This document shows positions 16,606 through 25,873 of a stretch of DNA of 64,000 bases, in pieces. The stretch's first letter is position 1; each line of letters starts with the position of its first letter. Under the pieces are notes generated by a model, which saw only the letters and a program-made list of their open reading frames with translations, did not search any database and was not told where the DNA came from. This DNA comes from Lacisediminihabitans sp046156175 (GTDB lineage Bacteria; Actinomycetota; Actinomycetes; Actinomycetales; Microbacteriaceae). Both the position numbers and the translations under genes were made by a program. The DNA is taken from assembly GCF_046156175.1 (NCBI RefSeq), contig NZ_JAYLVL010000006.1, positions 62,001-126,000 of the forward strand, given 5' to 3'.

Positions 16606-17658
16606 TCAGGCGTTGGTTGCGGCGACCCAGTCGTCCAGCTTCTGAGAAGCCGCACCGGAGTCGATAGCGTTCGCCGCGACCTCGATCTTCGCCCGGAAAC
16701 GATCCAGGATGCCGAGCTGAAGCTGCGCGGGATCCCGCGCAAGGTCGAAGGCCACGAGACCGGCAGCTGCGTTGAGAAGCACGATGTCCCGCACCGGTCC
16801 GAGCTGACCGGCCAGCGTCGCACGCGCGACTTCCGCGTTGTGGGCACCATCTGCTCCGAGCAGATCGGAGATCTGTGCTCGGGGGATCCCGAGTTCGAGA
16901 GGGTCGAGGTCGTGCTCGGTGACCGAACCGCGCGACACCTCCCAGATGTGGCTGTGTCCGGTCGTGGTGAGCTCGTCGAGTCCGTCGTCGCCGCGAAACA
17001 CCAGCGCCGTCGCGCCGCGGGTGCGGAAGACGCCGACGACGAGGGGCACTTTGTCCAGATGCGCGACGCCCACCGCATTGGCCTCACAGCGGGCCGGGTT
17101 CACGAGCGGACCGAGGAAGTTGAACGCGGTCGGGATCCCCAGCTCCCGCCGTGTCGGACCCGCGTGGCGGAACCCGGGGTGGAACAGCGCGGCGAACGCG
17201 AACGTGATGCCCGTCTCGCCGAACACGCGCGCGACTCCCTCCGGATCGAGCTCCAGATTGATGCCGAGAGCGGCAAGCACATCCGATGATCCAGATGCCG
17301 AGCTCGCGGCACGATTGCCGTGCTTCACCACCGGAACGCCGGATGCCGCAGCGACCACCGAGGCCATGGTCGACACGTTCACCGTGCCGAATCGGTCCCC
17401 GCCGGTGCCGACGATGTCGAGGGCCATCGGGTCGACCACCAGGGGAAGTGCGTTCTCGAGAATCGCGTCGCGGAATCCGACCACCTCGTCGACGGTCTCC
17501 CCTTTGGCCCGCAGGGCAACGAGGAAGCCCGCAAGCTGGGCGGGAGTCGCGTCTCCGTTCATCACCTGCTGCATGGCCCATGATGCTTCGCTGATAGCGA
17601 GGTCTTCACCATCCAAGAGTGTGCTGAGAATGCTGGGCCAGGAGAGGTCGGAAGGCAT
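16606..17658 (-). CDS. trpD: Anthranilate phosphoribosyltransferase
   Basis: TrpD transfers the phosphoribosyl group of PRPP to anthranilate, the second committed step of tryptophan synthesis. The 350-residue protein shows the glycine-rich PRPP loop G-T-G-G-D at residues 84-88, V-K-H-G-N-R-A-A-S-S and the F-H-P-G-F-R-H-A block. The ATG at 17658 is chosen because homology begins there and a TATGAT -10 element sits 7 nt upstream, implying a leaderless message; longer upstream frames lack family similarity. It stands alone, without other trp genes, and is divergent from ctaE, the arrangement also found in Mycobacterium tuberculosis. Confidence 0.95.
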   Translation of the reverse strand: MPSDLSWPSILSTLLDGEDLAISEASWAMQQVMNGDATPAQLAGFLVALRAKGETVDEVVGFRDAILENALPLVVDPMALDIVGTGGDRFGTVNVSTMASVVAAASGVPVVKHGNRAASSASGSSDVLAALGINLELDPEGVARVFGETGITFAFAALFHPGFRHAGPTRRELGIPTAFNFLGPLVNPARCEANAVGVAHLDKVPLVVGVFRTRGATALVFRGDDGLDELTTTGHSHIWEVSRGSVTEHDLDPLELGIPRAQISDLLGADGAHNAEVARATLAGQLGPVRDIVLLNAAAGLVAFDLARDPAQLQLGILDRFRAKIEVAANAIDSGAASQKLDDWVAATNA

Positions 17659-17665
17659 GACTGCG

Positions 17666-17671
17666 ATCATA
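17666..17671 (-). promoter_or_regulatory. -10 element for leaderless trpD
   Basis: TATGAT on the minus strand ends 7 nt before the trpD ATG, so transcription would start at or very near the start codon. No ribosome site is visible. No clear -35 was recognised. Confidence 0.45.
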
Positions 17672-17746
17672 GCGATGAGCCTTGGCGAGCCTGATAATTT
17701 GACCGAACTACCGCTGCGAATGAGAAATGAACTCGCCGTGATCAGC

Positions 17747-17752
17747 CATAAT
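17747..17752 (+). promoter_or_regulatory. -10 element for leaderless ctaE
   Basis: CATAAT ends 6 nt before the GTG start of ctaE, compatible with a leaderless transcript for the ctaE-qcrCAB operon. No convincing -35 was seen. Confidence 0.4.
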
Positions 17753-17758
17753 GGATAA

Positions 17759-18388
17759 GTGACCAGCACCTCGATCTCCCCCGGCCTCAGCGCTCCCGTT
17801 GTCAATCGACCGAGCGTCGTCGCCGTCGGCACCATCGTCTGGTTGGGCAGCGAGGTCATGTTCTTCGCCGGCCTCTTCGCCATCTACTTCACTCTGCGTT
17901 CCACCTCGCCGGAACTCTGGGCCGCCGAGACACCGAAACTCAACGTTCCCTACGCGCTCACCAACACGATCATCCTCGTGGCCTCCTCGTTCACCGCGCA
18001 GTTCGGCGTGTTCGCTGCTGAGCGCTTGCAGAAACGACGCACCGGTCCCAGCCCCGTCAAATGGGGCATGGTCGAGTGGTTCTTCGCCAGCTACGCCCTC
18101 GGAGCGATCTTCGTCACCGGCCAGGTCTTCGAGTACGCGAACCTCGTGAGCGAGAATGTCTCTCTCGCCTCGAACTCCTACGGTTCCGCCTTCTACATCA
18201 CCACCGGATTCCACGCCCTTCACGTCACGGGCGGCCTGATAGCAATGCTGCTCATCATCGGTCGTGCGTACAGCGTGAAAAACTTCGGCCACAAGGAGGC
18301 GACCTCGACCATCGTGGTCTCCTACTACTGGCACTTCGTCGACGTGGTGTGGATCGGGTTGTTCCTGGTCATCTACGTTCTGAAATAG
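17759..18388 (+). CDS. ctaE: Cytochrome c oxidase subunit III
   Basis: A 209-residue, five-helix membrane subunit of the aa3-type terminal oxidase. Subunit III blocks seen include W-L-G-S-E-V-M-F-F-A-G-L-F, E-Y-A-N-L-V, T-T-G-F-H-A-L-H-V-T-G-G and the C-terminal Y-Y-W-H-F-V-D-V-V-W-I-G-L-F. It stabilises the catalytic subunit CtaD and its proton uptake. The GTG start lies close to a -10 box, suggesting leaderless translation. It is the first gene of ctaE-qcrC-qcrA-qcrB; linking an oxidase subunit to the bc1 genes reflects the bc1-aa3 supercomplex of actinobacteria. Confidence 0.96.
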   Translation: MTSTSISPGLSAPVVNRPSVVAVGTIVWLGSEVMFFAGLFAIYFTLRSTSPELWAAETPKLNVPYALTNTIILVASSFTAQFGVFAAERLQKRRTGPSPVKWGMVEWFFASYALGAIFVTGQVFEYANLVSENVSLASNSYGSAFYITTGFHALHVTGGLIAMLLIIGRAYSVKNFGHKEATSTIVVSYYWHFVDVVWIGLFLVIYVLK

Positions 18389-18426
18389 TTCGAATCCATC
18401 CAGAGGAACCAGGGATACACCACAGC

Positions 18427-19245
18427 ATGGCGAAGAACAGCAAGACCACCGGGGCTGGCACCATCGGCCGTCGTGGTCGGCGTCATCCACTTGCCACGAT
18501 CGCTCTGATCACCATCGGGCTCGTCTCGACCGGCGGCGCCTACGCGCTGTTCAGCAGCACAGCGTCGGCAGAGACCTCGTCGGTACACACGCAGGCGTCG
18601 GCGGATGAGGGGAAGAAACTCTTCTCGTCCAACTGCGCCACGTGCCACGGCCTGAACGCCGAGGGCGTCGACGGCGTCGGACCGAGCCTCTACGGCGTCG
18701 GAGCGGCATCGGTGAGCTTCCAGGTGGGCACCGGCCGCATGCCGCTGGCCAACCAGGGTCCACAGGCGGAGAAGAAGCCGGTGCAGTTCACCGACAGCCA
18801 GGTCGCTTCGCTCGCCGACTATGTCGCCTCCCTCTCCCCCGGTCCCGCAATCCCGTCGGAGAAGTACCTCAAGGCCGACGGCAACGCGTCGACTGGAGCC
18901 GAGCTGTTCCGCATCAACTGCGCCATGTGCCACAACGTGGCCGGCGCGGGTGGCGCCCTCACCGAGGGCAAGTTCGCCCCGGCTCTCTCCGGGGTGCTTC
19001 CCGTGCACATCTACGAGGCCATGGTCACCGGCCCGCAGAGCATGCCGGTTTTCAATGACACCAACCTGACGCCGACGCAGAAGGCCGACATCATCACCTA
19101 CCTGAAGTACCTCGACAAGAATCCGTCCCCGGGCGGATTCGACCTCGGCAACCTCGGGCCGGTGTCAGAAGGACTCTTCATCTGGATCTTCGGCCTCGGC
19201 GCGATCGTCGCCGTGACCATCTGGATCGCGGCCAAGGCGAACTAG
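18427..19245 (+). CDS. qcrC: Cytochrome bc1 complex diheme cytochrome c subunit
   Basis: A 272-residue membrane-anchored protein: a basic N terminus, a hydrophobic segment at about residues 24-44, two class I cytochrome c domains with heme-attachment motifs C-A-T-C-H (70-74) and C-A-M-C-H (165-169), and a C-terminal transmembrane helix at about 248-270. It replaces cytochrome c1 in actinobacteria and passes electrons directly to the CuA centre of the aa3 oxidase, so no soluble cytochrome c is needed. It starts at the ATG 38 bp after ctaE; the ribosome site is weak. Confidence 0.95.
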   Translation: MAKNSKTTGAGTIGRRGRRHPLATIALITIGLVSTGGAYALFSSTASAETSSVHTQASADEGKKLFSSNCATCHGLNAEGVDGVGPSLYGVGAASVSFQVGTGRMPLANQGPQAEKKPVQFTDSQVASLADYVASLSPGPAIPSEKYLKADGNASTGAELFRINCAMCHNVAGAGGALTEGKFAPALSGVLPVHIYEAMVTGPQSMPVFNDTNLTPTQKADIITYLKYLDKNPSPGGFDLGNLGPVSEGLFIWIFGLGAIVAVTIWIAAKAN

Positions 19246-19321
19246 TCGCCCGGGCGCCGTCCGGCTCCACGCTCCACATCACCGCACCACAAGAATTCCT
19301 GCACCACCGAAAGGACCCAGA

Positions 19322-20392
19322 ATGGCACAGCACGACGACGGTGGCACAAACGCCGCTGCCGGGTCGGCCGTAGTCCGAAGCGAACCCCCCGTGGCCAGAA
19401 CCGGCACGGCAGTCGTACCTTCTGACGCCTTTGAGAACCCGGGACTCCCCCCGCACCGCCTGCGCGCCACCGACCTCGATCCGCAGAAGGATCGTGTCGC
19501 CGAGCGTCGCGTCTACACGCTCTTCTTCCTCTCGATCGTCGGCAGCGTTTTCGCTGTTGCGGCGTACGTGGCGTTCCCGATCATCCCGGGCAACACCAAC
19601 TCTGTGCGCCTCAACACCGTCTTCCTCGGACTCGGGATCTCGCTCGGGTTGCTCGCTATCGGAATCGGCGCGATCTACTGGTCGAAGAACCTCATGCGTG
19701 GCGATGAGATGTCGGAATCCCGTCATCTCACCCGCGGAACCGAGGCCACCCGCGAGAAGGCCGTGGAGATCTTCAAGCTGGGTAACCAGGAGTCCGGATT
19801 CGGGCGTCGCACGCTCATCCGCAACAGCCTCGTCGGTGCCCTCGTCGCATTCCCGTTGCCGGCAGTCGTGCTGTTCCGTGACCTGGCTCCTGCCGCGGAT
19901 CCGGTTCCCCAGCTCGAGCACACCATGTGGGCCAAGGGAACTCGGCTCACCCACGACCCGTCCGGCACCCCGATCAGGGCTGCGGATGTCACGATCGGAT
20001 CCGTCTTCCACGTCATCCCCGAGGGGCTCAATGACAAGGAAGATCGACTCGAACAAAAAGCGAAGGCTGCAGTCCTCTTGATGCGCCTCAAGCCCGCGGA
20101 TCTCAACATCTCCGCTGGCCGCGAATCTTGGAATTACGACGGCATCGTCGCCTATTCCAAGATCTGCACCCACGTCGGATGTCCGGTAGCACTCTACGAG
20201 CAGCAGACGCATCACCTGCTCTGCCCGTGCCACTCCTCGACCTTCGACGTCACCAACGAATGCGAGGTCATCTTCGGTCCGGCTGCACGCCCACTGCCGC
20301 AGTTGCCCATCGCGATCGACTCCGAGGGATATCTCGTCGCGCAAAGCGACTTCCACGAGCCCGTCGGACCGAGTTTCTGGGAGCGAGCATGA
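19322..20392 (+). CDS. qcrA: Cytochrome bc1 complex Rieske iron-sulfur subunit
   Basis: A 356-residue Rieske protein with three N-terminal transmembrane helices, the actinobacterial arrangement, and a C-terminal [2Fe-2S] domain. The cluster ligands are in C-T-H-V-G-C (Cys282, His284, with Cys287 in the structural disulfide) and C-P-C-H (Cys301, Cys303, His304). It takes electrons from menaquinol at the QcrB site and delivers them to QcrC. AAAGGA lies about 8 nt before the ATG. The stop overlaps the qcrB start by 4 nt. Confidence 0.96.
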   Translation: MAQHDDGGTNAAAGSAVVRSEPPVARTGTAVVPSDAFENPGLPPHRLRATDLDPQKDRVAERRVYTLFFLSIVGSVFAVAAYVAFPIIPGNTNSVRLNTVFLGLGISLGLLAIGIGAIYWSKNLMRGDEMSESRHLTRGTEATREKAVEIFKLGNQESGFGRRTLIRNSLVGALVAFPLPAVVLFRDLAPAADPVPQLEHTMWAKGTRLTHDPSGTPIRAADVTIGSVFHVIPEGLNDKEDRLEQKAKAAVLLMRLKPADLNISAGRESWNYDGIVAYSKICTHVGCPVALYEQQTHHLLCPCHSSTFDVTNECEVIFGPAARPLPQLPIAIDSEGYLVAQSDFHEPVGPSFWERA

Positions 20393-22032
20393 CCGTCACT
20401 GAAACCAAGCCCGCTGCCGCCCCGACCGTCACCGAGACGCCGACGGCAGCAGCACCTAGTCGTGGAGCACGATTCACGGGGGCTGCAGCGAACTACATCG
20501 ACGAGCGCACGAGCATCTCGGGTCTGGTCAAGGAGCTGGGTCGCAAGATCTTCCCCGACCACTGGTCCTTCATGCTGGGCGAGGTCGCTCTCTACAGCTT
20601 CGTCGTGATCCTGCTCTCGGGCACGTTCCTCACGTTCTTCTTCCAGCCGTCCATGGCGGAGGTGACCTACGACGGCTCCTACGTGCCGCTCAAGGGCATC
20701 CAGATGTCTGCCGCGTACTCGTCGTCGCTCAACATCTCGTTCGACGTGCGTGGTGGGCTCCTGTTCCGCCAGATCCATCACTGGGCTGCGCTGCTCTTCG
20801 TGGCATCCATCGGCCTTCACATGCTCCGCGTCTTCTTCACCGGCGCGTTCCGCAAGCCGCGTGAGATCAACTGGTTCATCGGCTTCGTGCTCTTCGTACT
20901 GGCGATGGCCGAGGGCTTCACCGGATACTCGCTCCCCGATGACCTGCTCTCCGGCAACGGCCTCCGCATCATCGACGGGATCATCAAGGGCATCCCGGTG
21001 GTCGGAACCTGGATTTCCTATTTGCTCTTCGGCGGGGAGTTCCCCGGAACCAAGCTCGTGGCGATGTTCTACTCGATCCACATCCTGTTGCTGCCGGCCA
21101 TCCTGGTTGCGGCTCTCGGTGCGCATCTCCTGTTGATGATCGTTAACAAGCACACCCAGTTCGCCGGACCGGGACGCACCAACGACAACGTCGTCGGTGT
21201 GCCGATCATGCCGATCTTCGCCGCCAAGGCCGGAGGCTTCTTCTTTGTGGTCTTCGGAGTGATCGTGCTGATCGCCTCGTTCTTCACGATCAACCCGATC
21301 TGGACCTACGGGCCGTACGACCCCTCCCCCGTCTCCGCAGGGACCCAGCCGGACTGGTACATCGGATTCGCCGACGGCATGCTCCGTCTGATCCCGCCGG
21401 GGTGGGAGGTGGTGTGGTTCAACCACACCTACTCCTTCAACATCATCGTGATCACCGTCATCCTGATCGCCTTCCTGGGGATCGTCGCGACGTACCCCTT
21501 CGTGGAGGCCTGGATCACGGGCGACAAGCGTGAGCACCACATCGCCGAGCGACCGCGCAATGCGCCCACTCGCACGGCGATCGGAGCGGCGGGAGTCACC
21601 TTCTACGCGGTGCTCTGGGCGGCAGCCAGCTCCGACTTGATGGCGACGCACTTCAAGATCACCATCGAGGGCGTCATCCACGTGCTCCAGGTGCTCTTCT
21701 TCCTCGGCCCGGTGCTGGCGTTCTTCATCACGAAGCGCGTGTGCCTCGGCCTGCAGAAGAAGGACCGCGAGATCGCGCTGCACGGCTTCGAGTCCGGTCG
21801 TATCGTGCGACTCCCCGGTGGTGAGTACATCGAGGTGCACGAGCAGCTCGACGACTACGAGCGCTGGCGCTTGGTGAGTTTCAACGAGTACACCCCGTTG
21901 ATGATCCGCCCGGATGCCAACGGTCGCATCTCCGGAGCCCAGCGCACCCGCGCCGCCCTGTCCCGCTGGTTCTTCGAGGATCGCATCGCGCCGGCCACGA
22001 AGACCGAAGTGGAGCGCTCCGGACACCACTAG
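20389..22032 (+). CDS. qcrB: Cytochrome bc1 complex cytochrome b subunit
   Basis: A 547-residue cytochrome b that oxidises menaquinol and carries two b hemes. It has a soluble N-terminal extension, eight transmembrane helices, heme-ligand His residues in R-Q-I-H-H-W and I-G-L-H-M-L and later S-I-H-I-L and A-H-L-L, and a hydrophilic C-terminal tail of about 100 residues typical of actinobacteria. The Qo-site block is present as P-D-W-Y. Translation is coupled to qcrA by an ATGA overlap. A strong hairpin follows 22 bp downstream. Confidence 0.96.
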   Translation: MTVTETKPAAAPTVTETPTAAAPSRGARFTGAAANYIDERTSISGLVKELGRKIFPDHWSFMLGEVALYSFVVILLSGTFLTFFFQPSMAEVTYDGSYVPLKGIQMSAAYSSSLNISFDVRGGLLFRQIHHWAALLFVASIGLHMLRVFFTGAFRKPREINWFIGFVLFVLAMAEGFTGYSLPDDLLSGNGLRIIDGIIKGIPVVGTWISYLLFGGEFPGTKLVAMFYSIHILLLPAILVAALGAHLLLMIVNKHTQFAGPGRTNDNVVGVPIMPIFAAKAGGFFFVVFGVIVLIASFFTINPIWTYGPYDPSPVSAGTQPDWYIGFADGMLRLIPPGWEVVWFNHTYSFNIIVITVILIAFLGIVATYPFVEAWITGDKREHHIAERPRNAPTRTAIGAAGVTFYAVLWAAASSDLMATHFKITIEGVIHVLQVLFFLGPVLAFFITKRVCLGLQKKDREIALHGFESGRIVRLPGGEYIEVHEQLDDYERWRLVSFNEYTPLMIRPDANGRISGAQRTRAALSRWFFEDRIAPATKTEVERSGHH

Positions 22033-22054
22033 CTCGTATCTGAGTGACGAACTC

Positions 22055-22087
22055 GAAGCCCCGGCCAGCACCATCGGCCGGGGCTTC
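22055..22087 (+). terminator. Terminator hairpin after qcrB
   Basis: GAAGCCCCGGCC and GGCCGGGGCTTC form a perfect 12-bp stem with a 9-nt loop, 22 bp after the qcrB stop. Only a weak T-rich tail follows. Confidence 0.75.
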
Positions 22088-22315
22088 AGTCGTGCCCGGA
22101 TACTGTCGTAGTACAGCTAGCACCTTGGGGCACGCGGGGACACGCGTGACGATCCAGCGGACGTCTGCGAGCACTCCGCAACGCACGGCGCCAGGCCGCC
22201 TTTCGTTGACGATGCCGGCGAGGCTGGTTCGGAATGCGGAACGCGGAGGAACCACAGCGCCCGGATATCAGCGGACGAAGGGATCCCTCGACTGCGGTGA
22301 CACAGACGCCTACGG
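22088..22315. other. 228-bp non-coding stretch between the qcrB terminator and the GNAT gene
   Basis: This region lies between two convergent gene ends. No coding frame with family similarity, RNA gene or clear repeat is visible. Confidence 0.5.
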
Positions 22316-22780
22316 TCAGTCGTTGACGAAGCTCTTCTTCAGGAAGTCGGAGGTCGAGCGGTAGTCGAGTCGCTCATAGAACCGGGCCGCATGGCTGCTG
22401 GCCACGGTGAGCTGACGGACGCCGCGGGAGCGGCACTCGTCCTCGATAGCGGCCACCAGGAGGCTCCCGAGGCCACGATCACGCGCGGGGGTGTTCACGG
22501 CAAGCTCCTGCAGCTGGGCGGAGTCACCGTTCGTGTAGAGCAGCCGCTCGATCGTCGTATAGGCGTAGGCCGAGACGACACCGTCCAGTTCGGCCACGAG
22601 CAGCAGATGGTCCCTGCTCGGCTCCACGCCGTGCGCGAAGGCCTCGGCGAAGGATTCACGATTCGGCTTCTCACCGATGCCGAGCTGCTCGACGAGAGCG
22701 AACACCGCGTCACGATCGGCGGGCGAGGCCAGTCGCACGTTGGTTGGGCTAGCGGGCGAAGTTTCCGCGGTAGTACTCAT
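22316..22780 (-). CDS. GNAT-family N-acetyltransferase
   Basis: A 154-residue GCN5-related acetyltransferase. The acetyl-CoA-binding motif A region (E-L-A-V-N-T-P-A-R-D-R-G-L-G-S-L-L) and a C-terminal motif (S-S-H-A-A-R-F-Y-E-R-L-D-Y) are clear. The substrate cannot be predicted. The ATG at 22780 lies inside the end of ctaF, a 32-bp overlap; a GTG at 22738 would start closer to the domain and nearly remove the overlap. It is the last gene of the ctaC-D-F transcription unit by position, but a link to respiration is not implied. Confidence 0.85.
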   Translation of the reverse strand: MSTTAETSPASPTNVRLASPADRDAVFALVEQLGIGEKPNRESFAEAFAHGVEPSRDHLLLVAELDGVVSAYAYTTIERLLYTNGDSAQLQELAVNTPARDRGLGSLLVAAIEDECRSRGVRQLTVASSHAARFYERLDYRSTSDFLKKSFVND

Positions 22781-23216
22781 AGACCCACCCTACGAGACTG
22801 ATCATGGTGATCGCGGCACCAATGAAGGCAATCCACACTCCGATCGCGATTCCCATGAACAGGAGCGCCCCACCGGCGGCCAACATGATGGGCCACCAGC
22901 TCCAGGGGCTGAAGAATCCCTGCTCCGGGTCCCCATCGTCGATGTTGGCGTCCAGGCGGTCCTCCGGCAGCAATCCGCCGACGGACTTATTGGTGCGCCC
23001 GAGGTAGAAGGCCACGAATGCCGAGAGGATGGCAGCGAGCCCGATGGCCACTGCGCCAACCCACTCGACGGGTGAGCCCTCTCCCCCGCCCTGGGTTCCG
23101 CCGAGCTGGGTGACGTACCCGGTGTTGTGCTGGATGATGCTCCAGGTCACGTAGGTGATGTCCGCTGCGATGAAGAAGGCGCAGAGGATCCAGAGCATTT
23201 TCGCTTGGGCGTTCAT
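22749..23216 (-). CDS. ctaF: Cytochrome c oxidase subunit IV (actinobacterial type)
   Basis: A 155-residue membrane protein with four hydrophobic segments: an N-terminal helix at residues 6-27, a helix after the E-W-V-G-A-V motif, and two C-terminal helices. The loop contains D-P-E-Q-G-F-F-S-P-W-S-W-W-P, typical of actinobacterial CtaF. It is a small structural subunit of the aa3 oxidase. The start codon lies 4 bp after the ctaD stop, so it is co-translated with ctaD. Confidence 0.92.
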   Translation of the reverse strand: MNAQAKMLWILCAFFIAADITYVTWSIIQHNTGYVTQLGGTQGGGEGSPVEWVGAVAIGLAAILSAFVAFYLGRTNKSVGGLLPEDRLDANIDDGDPEQGFFSPWSWWPIMLAAGGALLFMGIAIGVWIAFIGAAITMISLVGWVYEYYRGNFAR

Positions 23217-23220
23217 GGTT

Positions 23221-24978
23221 CTACTTCACCTGTCCGTCGGCGACATCGTAGGTCGCTGCTTCCGGGGCGTCCTTGAACGGGCCAGCCCCGCCGATCCCGA
23301 CCGGAATCCCCGCTTCGGGGTGGTTGAGATCGAAAGCGGGAGACTCGGAACGGATGCGCGGAATCGACGTGAAGTTGTGGCGCGGCGGCGGGCAGGAGGT
23401 CGCCCACTCGAGCGAGCGTCCGTAGCCCCAGGGGTCATTCACCGTCACGCGCGGTGCGGTGCGGGCGGTGATGTAGACGTTGAAGATGAACGGAAGCATC
23501 GAGACGCCGAGAATCATGGCTCCCACGGTGGACAGCTGGTTCATCCAGGTGAACCCGTCCTGCGGCTGATAGGTCGCGTAGCGACGCGGCATCCCCATCA
23601 CTCCGAGCCAGTGCTGCACGAGGAAGGTGGTGTGGAAGCCGATGAAGAGCAGCCAGAAGTGGATCTTGCCCAGGCGTTCGTTGAGCATCTTGCCCGTCCA
23701 CTTGGGCCACCAGAAGTAGAAGCCGCTGAACATGGCGAAGACGACGGTGCCGAAGACCACGTAGTGGAAGTGGGCCACGACGAAGTACGTGTCCGACACG
23801 TGGAAGTCGAGCGGCGGCGATGCGAGGATCACGCCGGTGAGACCACCAAAGGTGAAGGTGATGAGGAATCCGATCGCCCACAGCATTGGGGTCTCGAAGG
23901 TCACCGAGCCGCGCCACATCGTGCCGATCCAGTTGAAGATCTTCACGCCCGTCGGAACGGCGATGAGCATCGTCATGAGCGAGAAGAAGGGCAGCAGCAC
24001 GGAACCGGTGACATACATGTGGTGCGCCCACACCGTGACGGAGAGTGCCGCGATGGAGATGGTGGCGTAGACGAGCGTCTTGTAGCCGAAGATCGGCTTA
24101 CGGCTGAACACCGGGAAGACTTCGGAGACGATGCCGAAGAACGGCAGCGCGATGATGTAGACCTCGGGATGCCCGAAGAACCAGAACAGGTGCTGCCAGA
24201 GGATCGCACCACCGGCCTCGACGTTGTAGAGGTGCGACCCGAATACCCGGTCGGATCCGAGGGCGAACAGGGCCGCTGCCAGCACCGGGAAGGCCATCAG
24301 GATGAGGATCGAGGTGACGAGGGCGTTCCAGACGAAGATCGGCATGCGGAACATGGTCATTCCGGGAGCACGCATCGTGACGATGGTCGTGATGAAGTTG
24401 ACGGCTCCGAGAATGGTCCCGAATCCGCTCAGGGCGAGACCGAAGACCCAGAGGTTTCCTCCGAGGGACGGAGAGAAGGTCGTGGTCGACAGTGGCACGT
24501 AGGCGAACCACCCGAACGACGCCGCGCCCTGGGGGGTGAGGAACCCGGCGACCGCGATGAGCGAACCGAAGCTGTAGAGCCAGTACGCGTAGGCGTTGAG
24601 ACGCGGGAAAGCGACATCCGGAGCGCCGATCTGGATCGGCATCAGGAAGTTCACGAAGCCGGCGAACAGCGGCGTCGCGAACATCAGCAGCATGATCGTG
24701 CCGTGCATGGTGAAGAGCTGGTTGTACTGCTCCTTCGTTGCGACGATCTGCAGGCCGGGCTCGAACAGCTGAGCGCGGATGACGAGCGCCATCACCCCAC
24801 CGAGCAGGAAGTACAGGAAAGAGGTGATCAGGTAGAGGTACCCGATCTTCTTGTGGTCGGTGGTGGTGATCCAACTGACCAGGATGTTGCCCTTGGGACC
24901 CACCCGTGAGGTCGTGAACTGGCTGTTGCTCGTGCCGCCCACCGTCGGAGTCGGTGCGGGTGCTGTCGCTGTGCTCAT
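23221..24978 (-). CDS. ctaD: Cytochrome c oxidase subunit I
   Basis: The 585-residue catalytic subunit of the aa3 oxidase reduces O2 to water and pumps protons. It has twelve transmembrane helices and the heme-copper signatures M-H-G-T-I-M (heme a ligand), W-Q-H-L-F-W-F-F-G-H-P-E-V-Y (CuB His and the His-Tyr crosslink), H-H-M-Y and H-F-H-Y-V (heme a3/a ligands). The ATG at 24978 is chosen: upstream in-frame sequence overlaps ctaC and is Arg/Ser/Thr-rich without family similarity. It follows ctaC by 10 bp. Confidence 0.97.
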   Translation of the reverse strand: MSTATAPAPTPTVGGTSNSQFTTSRVGPKGNILVSWITTTDHKKIGYLYLITSFLYFLLGGVMALVIRAQLFEPGLQIVATKEQYNQLFTMHGTIMLLMFATPLFAGFVNFLMPIQIGAPDVAFPRLNAYAYWLYSFGSLIAVAGFLTPQGAASFGWFAYVPLSTTTFSPSLGGNLWVFGLALSGFGTILGAVNFITTIVTMRAPGMTMFRMPIFVWNALVTSILILMAFPVLAAALFALGSDRVFGSHLYNVEAGGAILWQHLFWFFGHPEVYIIALPFFGIVSEVFPVFSRKPIFGYKTLVYATISIAALSVTVWAHHMYVTGSVLLPFFSLMTMLIAVPTGVKIFNWIGTMWRGSVTFETPMLWAIGFLITFTFGGLTGVILASPPLDFHVSDTYFVVAHFHYVVFGTVVFAMFSGFYFWWPKWTGKMLNERLGKIHFWLLFIGFHTTFLVQHWLGVMGMPRRYATYQPQDGFTWMNQLSTVGAMILGVSMLPFIFNVYITARTAPRVTVNDPWGYGRSLEWATSCPPPRHNFTSIPRIRSESPAFDLNHPEAGIPVGIGGAGPFKDAPEAATYDVADGQVK

Positions 24979-24988
24979 GGTGATCGCC

Positions 24989-25873
24989 CTACTTCTCGGC
25001 CGACGGTGCTTTGTTGTCAGGCTGGTTCGTGTTCGTGTTGTACTCCGGGCCGAGGATTCCGGTCTGGCCCTTGTCGGCGAGGCTCTGGATGTAGTCGTCA
25101 AATTCCGACTGCGTCACGACCTTCACCTGGAACAGCATCAGCGAGTGGTAGTCGCCACACAGTTCCGCGCACTTGCCTTCGAAGGTGCCGAGCTTCGTCG
25201 GAGTGACGTACTCGTAGTTGTCCTTGCCGGGGATGTTGTCTTTCTTGTAGAGGAAGTCGATGACCCAGAAGGAGTGCGCGACATCGCGGCTCTCGATCTT
25301 GATCTGGACGCTCTTGTTGACCGGCAGGTAGAGGGTGGGGATCTTTGAGCGGTCGATGCTGCCATCGGCGTTCTCGAGCTCCTGGGCCTGGATGCCCGGG
25401 GAGTTCACGCCGTTGCCACCGGGACCGACACCCGGGTAGTTGAAGTCCCAGGCCCAGCGCTTGCCGTAGACCTCGACCTTGACGTCGGGGTTCTTCACGA
25501 CGTGCTCGATCGAGTTCTGCTCCTTGGCCGTGAAGGCGAAGAAACCGAGCACGAGGATGAGCGGCACGATCGTGTAGAAGATCTCGATCGGAAGGTTGTA
25601 GCGCAACTGCACCGGCAGGCCGGTCTGCCCCTTGCGGCGACGGTAGACGATGGCAGCCCAGATGATGAGGCCCCAGGTGATGATTCCGACGGCAAGCAGC
25701 ACGATCCAGGACGTGACCCAGAGACCGGTGATGCCCGAGGTGTGGTTGGTCGCGCCGGCGGAGCCTTCGGGGAGGAATCCCCGGAGCTGCTGCTGGCTAC
25801 AGCCGGCCAGAATGACGACGAGCGTGACAGCGATTGGAGCTACTGCCCATCGAAGACGGCGGTTGGAGCGCAC
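24989..25873 (-). CDS. ctaC: Cytochrome c oxidase subunit II
   Basis: Subunit II carries the binuclear CuA site that accepts electrons from QcrC. It has a lipoprotein-type signal (V-V-I-L-A-G-C, lipidation Cys), two transmembrane helices, then a periplasm-facing cupredoxin domain with the CuA ligands C-A-E-L-C-G-D-Y-H-S-L-M (Cys235, Cys239, His243). The GTG at 25873 is preferred because GAGAGG lies 6 nt upstream; an ATG at 25900 is the alternative and adds nine residues. It is first in ctaC-ctaD-ctaF. Confidence 0.94.
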   Translation of the reverse strand: MRSNRRLRWAVAPIAVTLVVILAGCSQQQLRGFLPEGSAGATNHTSGITGLWVTSWIVLLAVGIITWGLIIWAAIVYRRRKGQTGLPVQLRYNLPIEIFYTIVPLILVLGFFAFTAKEQNSIEHVVKNPDVKVEVYGKRWAWDFNYPGVGPGGNGVNSPGIQAQELENADGSIDRSKIPTLYLPVNKSVQIKIESRDVAHSFWVIDFLYKKDNIPGKDNYEYVTPTKLGTFEGKCAELCGDYHSLMLFQVKVVTQSEFDDYIQSLADKGQTGILGPEYNTNTNQPDNKAPSAEK

